A stretch of 12,138 bases of DNA from JABHCC01 sp034658635 (GTDB lineage Bacteria; Bacteroidota; Bacteroidia; Bacteroidales; UBA12481), in NCBI GenBank assembly GCA_034658635.1, contig JAYEFL010000183.1:1-12138 (forward strand), given 5' to 3'. The notes beneath the pieces were generated by a model, which ran no database searches, was not told the DNA's origin, and saw only the letters and a program-made list of their open reading frames with translations. A program made the translations under genes and the position numbers. Numbering within the stretch: position 1 is the stretch's first letter; every line of letters starts with the position of its first letter. Positions 4,476 to 10,677 of this stretch are shown here, in pieces.

Positions 4476-6053
4476 ATGAAACAACTAACAGCCATAAGCC
4501 TGGTACTATTCCTGCTCACCGCCTGCACTACCCCTCCCCGCCCCAACCTCCTTTTTATTGCTGTAGATGATCTCAGGCCAGAACTTGCTTGCTATGGTGC
4601 TGATTACATCCACTCCCCTAACATGGATAAAATGGCAAGTGAAGGATTCTTGTTTACCAATCACTATGTCTCAGTACCCACTTGCGGCGCGTCCAGATTT
4701 AGTTTGATGACCGGGAATAACCCTGTTTCAAAAATCCAGGTCGGCAATAATGCAATGCATCATGAGATTTCTGGAAAACCCGAAACAGAAAAACCAGAAA
4801 GCTGGGTTCATCACTTGCGGCGAAACGGATATTATACAATTGGCATTGGAAAAATCAGTCATCACCCAGATGGTTTACTATACGGATACACAGATTCGCT
4901 TGGAAGCGAATACGAGCTTCCAAACAGTTGGGATGAAATGCTTTTTGATGCCGGAAAATGGGAAACAGGATGGAATGCCTTCTTCGGATATGCGGATGGG
5001 AGTAATCGCCAATCCATGAATCGTCAGGTTAAGCCTTACGAGAGTGCTGACGTTGGTGACCAGGGATATCCGGATGGCCTCACCACACAACTAGCAATAA
5101 AAAAATTGCATGAATTAGCAGATAGAAAAAGCGCTGTCATCCCGGGCTTGCCTGCCCCGATTTATCGCGGGACCCGGGACCGCGATGCTCAGAAAAAAAC
5201 TAATTTCCTCCTCGCCGTAGGCTACTTCAAACCCCATCTACCCTTCAATGCGCCAAAAAAATACTGGGATTTGTATGATGAATCCAACATCCCCTTATCT
5301 CCCATCCCATTTATCCCGGAGGGTATTCATAAAGCTGGCCTGCATGGATCAGGAGAATTTAATGGCTATCAATTAGGGGACGAAAGAGCTGGATTAAATG
5401 CCCCACTTTCAGATGAATATGCCAGGAGACTCAGGCATGCCTATGCTGCCTGCGTTAGCTATATTGATGCACAGATTGGCATTCTGCTTGACGAACTGGA
5501 GGAACTCGGACTAGCGGAAAATACTCATGTAATCATTTGGGGAGATCATGGCTGGCATCTGGGAGATCAGAATGTTTGGGGGAAGCATACTGTGTTTGAT
5601 TGGGCGACAAAAAGTACACTGATGATTCGCAAGGCTCAGGGCTCAGGGCTCAAGGCTCAGGGCTCAGGGCTCAAGGCTCAGGATGAAGGAAAAAGGATTG
5701 ATCAGGTTGTTGAGACTGTTGATCTTTATCCTACTATTATGGAGCTTTGTGGGATTGCTATGCCGCATGAAACTGATGGACGGAGTTTGGTGCCCCTTAT
5801 GGATAATCCTGATGATATTTCATGGGAGAACCATGCATTTAGCTATTTTAGAAATGGGATTTCGCTGCGAACCGAACGATATCGGCTGACTAAATATTTT
5901 CGTAAACAGCAGCCTGTAATTGAACTTTATGATCATTTTAATGATCCCTATGAGAGTCAGAATGTTGCCGCTGAGAAACCGGCATTGGTGGATAGTTTGA
6001 TGGGGATTTGGGAACTCGGAAATACAGGAATATACCGGGAGGAGAGGAAATAG
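4476..6053 (+). CDS. Lipoprotein sulfatase (iduronate-2-sulfatase-like, S1 family)
   Basis: A 525-residue type I sulfatase that cleaves sulfate esters from sugars. Signal peptide with lipobox LLTAC (Cys17). FIAVDDLRPE gives metal ligands Asp31 and Asp32; TCGASR has Cys70, the residue converted to formylglycine by a maturase (not seen in this window); GKISHHPDG (125-133) and GDHGWHLGDQNVWGKH (356-371) give the remaining metal and substrate sites. The overall layout is closest to iduronate-2-sulfatase-like enzymes. Two dispersed repeats interrupt the coding frame without breaking it: residues 221-239 (a GC-rich palindromic element, reading IPGLPAPIYRGTRDRDA) between the LHELADRK helix and the FLLAVGYFKPHLPF strand, and residues 386-402 (a 7-bp array reading KAQGSGL twice) between TLMIR and IDQVVETVDLYPT. 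Both fall in loop positions. It is followed by the oxidoreductase 41 bp later. Confidence 0.92.
   Translation: MKQLTAISLVLFLLTACTTPPRPNLLFIAVDDLRPELACYGADYIHSPNMDKMASEGFLFTNHYVSVPTCGASRFSLMTGNNPVSKIQVGNNAMHHEISGKPETEKPESWVHHLRRNGYYTIGIGKISHHPDGLLYGYTDSLGSEYELPNSWDEMLFDAGKWETGWNAFFGYADGSNRQSMNRQVKPYESADVGDQGYPDGLTTQLAIKKLHELADRKSAVIPGLPAPIYRGTRDRDAQKKTNFLLAVGYFKPHLPFNAPKKYWDLYDESNIPLSPIPFIPEGIHKAGLHGSGEFNGYQLGDERAGLNAPLSDEYARRLRHAYAACVSYIDAQIGILLDELEELGLAENTHVIIWGDHGWHLGDQNVWGKHTVFDWATKSTLMIRKAQGSGLKAQGSGLKAQDEGKRIDQVVETVDLYPTIMELCGIAMPHETDGRSLVPLMDNPDDISWENHAFSYFRNGISLRTERYRLTKYFRKQQPVIELYDHFNDPYESQNVAAEKPALVDSLMGIWELGNTGIYREERK
5136..5190. repeat. GC-rich palindromic element inside the sulfatase frame
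   Basis: The element starts gtcatcccgggcttg, as the intergenic copy at 3089 does with one difference. It has two overlapping inverted repeats: tcccggg (5140-5146) with cccggga (5173-5179), and atcgcgg (5164-5170) with ccgcgat (5180-5186). It is much richer in G+C than the flanking gene and translates in frame into about 19 residues that do not resemble sulfatase sequence. Element ends are estimated. Confidence 0.75.
5633..5681. repeat. 7-bp tandem array (GGCTCAG/GGCTCAA) inside the sulfatase frame
   Basis: Seven exact-phase units: ggctcag, ggctcag, ggctcaa, ggctcag, ggctcag, ggctcaa, ggctcag. The third-unit variant makes a 21-bp higher-order period, which reads as a repeated heptapeptide AQGSGLK. 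It is the same family as the CCTTGAG array at 1418-1442, read from the other strand. Confidence 0.92.
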
Positions 6054-6090
6054 GAAGTAGGACGTAGAACATAAGGCTAAGACATAAGAG
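6050..6090. repeat. Dispersed word repeat between sulfatase and oxidoreductase
   Basis: The words taggacgtagaa (6058-6069) and acataaggctaag (6069-6081) fill the sulfatase-oxidoreductase gap and include the sulfatase stop codon at the left edge. The same words occur in the esterase signal peptide at 4177-4215. Confidence 0.7.
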
Positions 6091-6094
6091 TAAA

Positions 6095-7720
6095 ATGAGG
6101 GCAGTTAAAACTTGGTTAATATCTATTCTTCTTGGGTTTCTGATTGGTTCATGTAATTCTAAGTATTATCGGGCTGATCTTATTATTTATGGTGGTACTT
6201 CGGCTGGAGTGGCGGCTGCGGTTGAAGCCTCACGACTTGGGTTGTCGGTGATTGTTGTTGGTCCGGATATCCATTTGGGCGGGCTTTCTTCCAGCGGATT
6301 GGGCTGGACTGATTCTGGTAATAAAGCGGTCATTGGTGGCTTTGCCCGTGAGTTTTATCAGCGAATAAAAGTTGAATATGAGAAGCCCGAAAGCTGGACA
6401 TTCGAGACTCAGGAAGAATGTAGATTTTTTAAGCCTGATCAAGATGCTGTCTGGGTTTTTGAACCTCATGTGGCTAAGAATGTTTTCGAGCTTCTAGTTG
6501 AGGAATATGACATCCCTGTTTATCGGGATAAGTGGTTAAACAGAGAAGATGGCGTTCTGGTGAAAGAAGGGCGAATTGTCTCCATCAAAATGCTCAATGG
6601 CGAGATCTTTAAAGGCAAAATGTTCATCGATGCCACCTATGAGGGCGATCTGATGGCTGCTGCTGGAGTAAGCTATACCACTGGCCGCGAAGGCAATAAG
6701 AAGTACAATGAAACTCTGAATGGGGTAAATACAAAAAATGACCGCTATCATAACTTTGATTTGCCGGTTGATCCCTACGTTATCCCAGGTGATCGCTCAA
6801 GTGGCTTACTTCCTAGAATTCATGATGACGGCCAGGGTGAAGAAGGAAAAGGAGATCACCGAATCCAGGCCTATTGTTTCAGGATGTGTCTTACACAAGT
6901 GCCTGAAAACCGCGTTCCTTTTCCGAAACCAGAAAATTATGACCCCAATCAATATGAGCTCCTGGCCAGATATCTGGATGCCGGTTTCAGAAATATCTAT
7001 AGAAAATTTGATGCTATCCCAAATGGTAAAACCGACACCAATAATTATGGCGGCTTTTCTACAGATAATATTGGGATGAATTATGAATATCCTGATGGCT
7101 CCTACGAAAAACGGGCTGCGATTATTAAAGAACATGAAGAATATCAGAAAGGACTGATGTGGTTTCTTGCCAATGACCTCAGGGTACCCGAAGATGTTCG
7201 GACTGAAATGAGTAAATGGGGACTTGCTAAAGATGAATTTCTGGATAATAACCATTGGGCACACCAGATTTATGTTCGCGAAGCCCGTCGTATGGTCAGT
7301 GATTTTGTAATGACTGAGAATCACCTGAGAGGTAAGCTTCCAACTCATGCACCAATTGGTATGGGATCATATAATATGGATTCACACCACGTCCAACGAT
7401 ATGTTGATGAGAATGGATTTGCCCGCAATGAGGGGGATGTAGAAATTAATCCTGGAGGCCCCTATCCTATTAGTTATCGGGCTATTATTCCCAAGAAAGA
7501 CGAAGCAAATAACCTGTTGGTACCTGTTTGCCTTTCATCGTCACATATTGCCTATGGATCAATACGGATGGAGCCTGTTTTTATGATCCTGGGGCAATCG
7601 GCTGCCAATGCTGCCGGGCTGGCGATTGAAGGAAAAATTGCCATTCAGGATGTTGATTATGAAGATCTTAAGACTAGGCTATTGTCTAGTGGGCAGGTTC
7701 TTAGATCAAGTCATAATTAA
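6095..7720 (+). CDS. FAD-dependent oxidoreductase lipoprotein (PF12831)
   Basis: A 541-residue flavoprotein of the FAD_oxidored family (PF12831), common in polysaccharide-degradation loci of Bacteroidota and Planctomycetota; the precise reaction is not established. It has a lipoprotein signal peptide (LIGSC, Cys20). The dinucleotide-binding motif IYGGTSAGVAAAVEASRLG lies at 31-49, followed by GGLSSSGLGWTD (62-73), then IDATYEGDLMAAAGVSY, typical of this family, and a C-terminal IRMEPVFMILGQSAANAAGLA segment that closes the FAD site. The start ATG follows a repeat-filled gap after the sulfatase, and the two are probably co-transcribed. Pairing with a sulfatase and a facing fucosidase suggests oxidation or dehydration of a sugar residue during glycan breakdown, which is inference. 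No defects are seen. Confidence 0.9.
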   Translation: MRAVKTWLISILLGFLIGSCNSKYYRADLIIYGGTSAGVAAAVEASRLGLSVIVVGPDIHLGGLSSSGLGWTDSGNKAVIGGFAREFYQRIKVEYEKPESWTFETQEECRFFKPDQDAVWVFEPHVAKNVFELLVEEYDIPVYRDKWLNREDGVLVKEGRIVSIKMLNGEIFKGKMFIDATYEGDLMAAAGVSYTTGREGNKKYNETLNGVNTKNDRYHNFDLPVDPYVIPGDRSSGLLPRIHDDGQGEEGKGDHRIQAYCFRMCLTQVPENRVPFPKPENYDPNQYELLARYLDAGFRNIYRKFDAIPNGKTDTNNYGGFSTDNIGMNYEYPDGSYEKRAAIIKEHEEYQKGLMWFLANDLRVPEDVRTEMSKWGLAKDEFLDNNHWAHQIYVREARRMVSDFVMTENHLRGKLPTHAPIGMGSYNMDSHHVQRYVDENGFARNEGDVEINPGGPYPISYRAIIPKKDEANNLLVPVCLSSSHIAYGSIRMEPVFMILGQSAANAAGLAIEGKIAIQDVDYEDLKTRLLSSGQVLRSSHN

Positions 7721-7730
7721 TCCACCCCAA

Positions 7731-7754
7731 CCCCTCCTTAAAATTAAGGAGGGG
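7731..7754. terminator. Bidirectional hairpin CCCCTCCTTA/TAAGGAGGGG
   Basis: A perfect 10-bp stem (7731-7740 with 7745-7754) around a 4-base loop aaat, in the 54-bp gap between the convergent oxidoreductase and fucosidase genes. It would stop transcripts from both sides, although there is no long T run. Similar hairpins are, from memory, spread through many Bacteroidota genomes, so it may also be a dispersed repeat. Confidence 0.75.
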
Positions 7755-7774
7755 CTTATTGGCACATTGACTAA

Positions 7775-8911
7775 CTACCGCCTACGTCCAACTTCCTCCA
7801 ATACTCTCATATCCTCCTCTGGCAAAGAACCGTCGGGCAAAGGACCAATATTCAATAGCAGATTGGCATTCAAATCTGCAGCGTCTTGGAGCATTTTCAT
7901 GACATCATCGGCTGAATGATGCTTGCCATCGTCGTTCTTTTTATACCCCCAGGCATGTGGTTGCATAGTAGTGCAGATTTCCCGGGGTTTATCCTTGTTC
8001 TTTTCGTAAGCAATTTTTGCTACCTCAAATTGATTACCTACCCGGGCTTTACCACTTCTTTCAGGGGCCATGAAATCTTCATCCCCATTAGCTCCCTGCT
8101 TAAAAGATATCAGGGCATGAGGCGATAAACTACGGATAAGTGCGTATGTAGAATCAATTGGAAACATTTCCGGAGCAGCATAATATCCCATTATCGGATC
8201 GAGCCATATACCGGCAATATTTGGATATTGAGTCAGAAGCTCCGTTAAATGCTGAAGAGCATAATCAATATAGTACTGAAAATCTGCAGGTTTCTTATAC
8301 AAATATTGGGGCTGAGATTCGTCGTAGGCCGGACGTGCATTATTCCATCCATCTTCTCTTGACAAGAAATAGGGATGCTGCCAGTCGGCTCCGTAAGAAT
8401 AATACAAAAACAAACCAAGTCCTTTCTCTTCACAAGCTTCGTACAACTCTCCAATCAGATCTCTTCCTGCCGGAGAATTTATCGAGTTAAAATCTGTAGC
8501 CTTGGTGTCGAACAAACAAAAACCATCATGGTGCTTTGATGTGATAGTAATATATTTCATCCCTGCAGATATGGCCGTTTCGGTAATCTGTTCAGGACTG
8601 AAACCTTCAGCTGTAAAACTATCCACCAGTTTGGCATATTCAGTCACCGGGATTTTATCACGCAATTGCACCCATTCACCCTTTCCCAACTGGCTATACA
8701 GACCATAATGAAGAAACAAACCAAATTCAGCATCCTGGAACCAGGCCAGGTTGGCTTCTCGGGGGTTCTCTTTATATTGCTCAGCGTACTGAGACAGGTA
8801 GCTGGGAACTTGGTTCTTTGGTTGGCAGCTTTTTAAGGCAAAGGGCAAAAGGCAAAAGGCAAAAATTAGGATTAAGAATGAAGGTTTAGGTTTAAAGTTT
8901 TTTGGGTGCAT
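7775..8911 (-). CDS. GH29 alpha-L-fucosidase
   Basis: A 378-residue exported glycosidase of family GH29, which releases alpha-L-fucose by a retaining mechanism. Characteristic parts: AWFQDAEFGLFLHYGLYS (56-73), GMKYITITSKHHDGFCLFDT (117-136), AGIWLDP with Asp238 as the probable nucleophile, and LLLNIGPLPDG (351-361), the typical end of the barrel. It stops shortly after the barrel, so it lacks the C-terminal beta-sandwich found in longer relatives. The leader has a hydrophobic core ending ALKSC (Cys29), an imperfect lipobox. Residues 16-26 of that core are encoded by a 7-bp tandem repeat (8835-8864). Directly upstream of the start codon is an 88-bp 8-bp array. A diverged, broken second copy lies at 11554-12138. 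It converges on the oxidoreductase gene. Confidence 0.92.
   Translation of the reverse strand: MHPKNFKPKPSFLILIFAFCLLPFALKSCQPKNQVPSYLSQYAEQYKENPREANLAWFQDAEFGLFLHYGLYSQLGKGEWVQLRDKIPVTEYAKLVDSFTAEGFSPEQITETAISAGMKYITITSKHHDGFCLFDTKATDFNSINSPAGRDLIGELYEACEEKGLGLFLYYSYGADWQHPYFLSREDGWNNARPAYDESQPQYLYKKPADFQYYIDYALQHLTELLTQYPNIAGIWLDPIMGYYAAPEMFPIDSTYALIRSLSPHALISFKQGANGDEDFMAPERSGKARVGNQFEVAKIAYEKNKDKPREICTTMQPHAWGYKKNDDGKHHSADDVMKMLQDAADLNANLLLNIGPLPDGSLPEEDMRVLEEVGRRR
8835..8864. repeat. 7-bp tandem repeat AAAAGGC inside the fucosidase signal peptide
   Basis: aaggcaaagggcaaaaggc then further aaaaggc units, about four near-exact 7-mers. On the minus strand it encodes IFAFCLLPFAL, the hydrophobic core of the signal peptide. 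Confidence 0.8.
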
Positions 8912-8932
8912 TTTTGTTAGATTTGAGGTTCA

Positions 8933-9020
8933 TTACTCGGTTACTCGGTTACTCGGTTACTCGGTTACTCGGTTACTCAGTTACTCAGTTACTCGGTTAC
9001 TCAGTTACTCAGTGACTCGT
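8933..9020. repeat. 8-bp tandem array TTACTCGG/TTACTCAG, 11 units
   Basis: Eleven consecutive 8-mers: five ttactcgg, two ttactcag, one ttactcgg, two ttactcag, then the degenerate tgactcgt. It begins 21 bases upstream of the fucosidase start codon, so it must occupy the fucosidase promoter or 5' leader. The unit is shared, with one change, with the degenerate array at 1-56. There are no spacers, so it is not a CRISPR. Confidence 0.95.
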
Positions 9021-9045
9021 AAATGTACTATATAACCTAAGATCT

Positions 9046-9147
9046 ATGAAACTTCTAATTACCAGCCTGCTAATTGCTTTTACAAGCCTCACTGTAAACA
9101 ACGCGTGGAGAAATGCCTGGCCGGCCAAAGTCCTTTGTCAGCATTGA
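9046..9147 (+). pseudogene. Signal-peptide stub of an interrupted exported protein
   Basis: The ATG at 9046 begins MKLLITSLLIAFTSLTVNNA, a good Sec signal peptide, followed by 13 residues and a stop. From about 9097 the plus-strand sequence is the antisense of a transposase fragment, so the original gene seems cut at about 9097-9105. The parent protein cannot be named. It may be a chance frame, but the signal peptide is well formed. Confidence 0.4.
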
Positions 9148-9285
9148 CATATATGCAGAAGCAAATTTATCCCATGGAACAGCCATGCTTAGCTTAACCC
9201 ATTTATTATCAGGAAGTAGTGACGCATGAAAGGGAGTTTTGAACTCTTCAATCGTTATCTGGGCTGGTGAATCATATTTGATCAT
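9097..9285 (-). mobile_element. Truncated IS5/IS1182-like transposase, N-terminal remnant
   Basis: The first 63 residues (MIKYDSPAQITIEEFKTPFH, then DNKWVKLSMAVPWDKFASAY, and DFGRPGISPRVV) match the conserved N-terminus of IS5/IS1182-type transposases with a DUF772 domain (family form IKYxSPxQxxIExFxTPF, NRWVKLxxxxPWDxLAxxY, GxPxxxxRxxxG). After RVV the similarity ends, and an unrelated tail of eight residues follows to a stop. The DDE catalytic domain is absent, so this is a dead fragment of an insertion sequence. No terminal inverted repeats could be assigned with confidence; a short inverted repeat ttcacc/ggtgaa lies at 9329-9350, upstream of the transposase start. Confidence 0.72.
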
Positions 9286-9509
9286 AAATGCAATGCTTTT
9301 ATACTAAAGATCTGTTTTTCATAGCATTTTCACCACTATTATAGGGTGAAGTTATCAACTTATAGAATTGATTATCAACACGATGTCCACTTTATCAGCA
9401 AACCCTAATTAGGTAGCAACCAATTAAGGCTAGGCTGAGGGAAATAAGCGATTTTTTCATAACATTTCAAATTAAACTTTTAGACTATTGGCAGTATTAT
9501 CCTGCTTTA
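9286..9509. other. Intergenic stretch with small repeats and a leader-peptide stub
   Basis: No complete gene is seen in these 224 bases. They contain an inverted repeat ttcacc/ggtgaa (9329-9350), two direct copies of ttatcaac 20 bp apart (9352 and 9372), and the minus-strand leader stub at 9395-9460. Some of this may be the decayed left end of the insertion sequence. Confidence 0.5.
9395..9460 (-). pseudogene. Lipoprotein signal-peptide stub
   Basis: A minus-strand frame of 21 codons reads MKKSLISLSLALIGC then YLIRVC and stop. It has the charge, core and lipobox (LIGC) of a Bacteroidota lipoprotein leader but no protein follows. It lies downstream of the propeller gene at 9510 on the same strand, next to the transposase remnant. 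Likely the start of a gene whose body was lost; chance cannot be excluded for so short a frame. Confidence 0.35.
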
Positions 9510-10661
9510 CTATTTCATTTTTATCTTGATTATTATTGGATTACTATCGAGTGTAATATTCAAATGTCCATACCGTTGTGACTTTTTATTAAACACAATA
9601 AAATCAGCTGGTTGAACCAAAGCAAAAATATAATTGCTATCATTAATTCCCCAAGGAACACATTCAGGTAACAAACCTTGATCAATATAATTTCGCAAGC
9701 TGTATGTTTTTTTGTCTTTTTTGGAATGAATGATTGGTAAGGCATGTCTTCCATAGTCTGCGACCACTATAACATAGTTACTATTCGAGAAAACACTTAA
9801 TAAACCACCGACTTTAGAATTAAAACTCGATCTTACCAAAGGTAGAATTGTCGATATATCATTAGTTTCCTTTAGATCTGGTTTCAAGGAATGCTTCCCA
9901 AAATCAAGCGAGTACTTTTCTTTTATACCATCTTCCATGAATTCATAAACATTGTTTGACCATGGAACCACAAAAAGCTTTTGATCAGATGACATATTTA
10001 TTGGACTCAGGAGAACAAGCAATGACTCCTTGCTTGTCAAAAACTCATCTAGTGGTTCAAAATCAGAAAAATCATCATTACAGATTGAGTATGTAGTACG
10101 AATTGGAGGAACTGTCGATTCACCATATCGCATTGTATGGTATACAAGAAACTTTTCATCACCCAGTGGAGCAAAATCATAAAGAAATAGCCCAGATACA
10201 TTTCTGGAGTCGATATATACCCCATTGAGGTCATATCTCCTGACTTTTCTAACTAATTCTTCATACAGATAAATAATTGAATCTCTTCGATCTATGGCTA
10301 TAGCTCTGGGATTAGAGACTTCTCCAGGACCGCCCCCATGAGTAGTTCTAAAAAGCAAGTTTCCTGAGAGGTCGAAAATAAACATATTCCGTGCGTAAAG
10401 ATGATCTAAAACAATTATCCTGTTGCCAAAATGAATTATTTTAGCAACTTTTCCAATTATGCAGTCCTCTGTAGTCTGTAGGGGTATAACTTCATCTAAT
10501 ATGATTTTTTCAGGGGTTTCTGTGTTATCCATATCTACATGGATAATACTTGTGAAATTATTTGTTTTTGGATCGATCTCATTACATGAAACCAAAAACA
10601 ACAGAGCAACAAACTGTATTACGAAACAATTTAGTGAATAATTATATTTAGATGAGTGCAT
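9510..10661 (-). CDS. 6-bladed beta-propeller lipoprotein (PF17170 type)
   Basis: A 383-residue predicted surface or periplasmic lipoprotein with lipobox LVSC (Cys26). After the leader come repeated blade-like segments, for example EVIPLQTTEDCIIGKVAKI, NMFIFDLSGNLLFR followed by GGGPGEVSNPRAIAIDRRD, YLYEELVRKVRRYDLNG, and LFVVPWSNNVYEF. The GxGPGE turn and the family order agree with the 6-bladed propeller group abundant in Bacteroidota, whose function is not established. It begins 16 bp after the stop of the membrane thioredoxin-like gene, so the two probably form an operon. The broken gene at 2412-3085 is a homologue. No defect is visible; full family length is about 370-390 residues. Confidence 0.85.
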   Translation of the reverse strand: MHSSKYNYSLNCFVIQFVALLFLVSCNEIDPKTNNFTSIIHVDMDNTETPEKIILDEVIPLQTTEDCIIGKVAKIIHFGNRIIVLDHLYARNMFIFDLSGNLLFRTTHGGGPGEVSNPRAIAIDRRDSIIYLYEELVRKVRRYDLNGVYIDSRNVSGLFLYDFAPLGDEKFLVYHTMRYGESTVPPIRTTYSICNDDFSDFEPLDEFLTSKESLLVLLSPINMSSDQKLFVVPWSNNVYEFMEDGIKEKYSLDFGKHSLKPDLKETNDISTILPLVRSSFNSKVGGLLSVFSNSNYVIVVADYGRHALPIIHSKKDKKTYSLRNYIDQGLLPECVPWGINDSNYIFALVQPADFIVFNKKSQRYGHLNITLDSNPIIIKIKMK

Positions 10662-10677
10662 AATTGTGAAATTAACT

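Noticed and set aside
4295..4546. An 83-codon minus-strand frame between the esterase and the sulfatase
   Set aside because: It covers the trpF remnant and the sulfatase start, both supported on the plus strand; its translation is Ser-rich and featureless.
6806..7348. A 180-codon open frame on the minus strand opposite the oxidoreductase
   Set aside because: It lies wholly antisense to a well-conserved enzyme, with a phenylalanine/isoleucine-rich composition expected of a shadow frame, and no recognisable motif.
8158..8490. A 110-codon plus-strand frame opposite the fucosidase
   Set aside because: It is antisense to conserved GH29 sequence and has no family resemblance or leader.
8933..9020. 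CRISPR-like array
   Set aside because: The units are 8 bp and directly adjacent, with no spacers and no cas genes; it is a simple tandem repeat.
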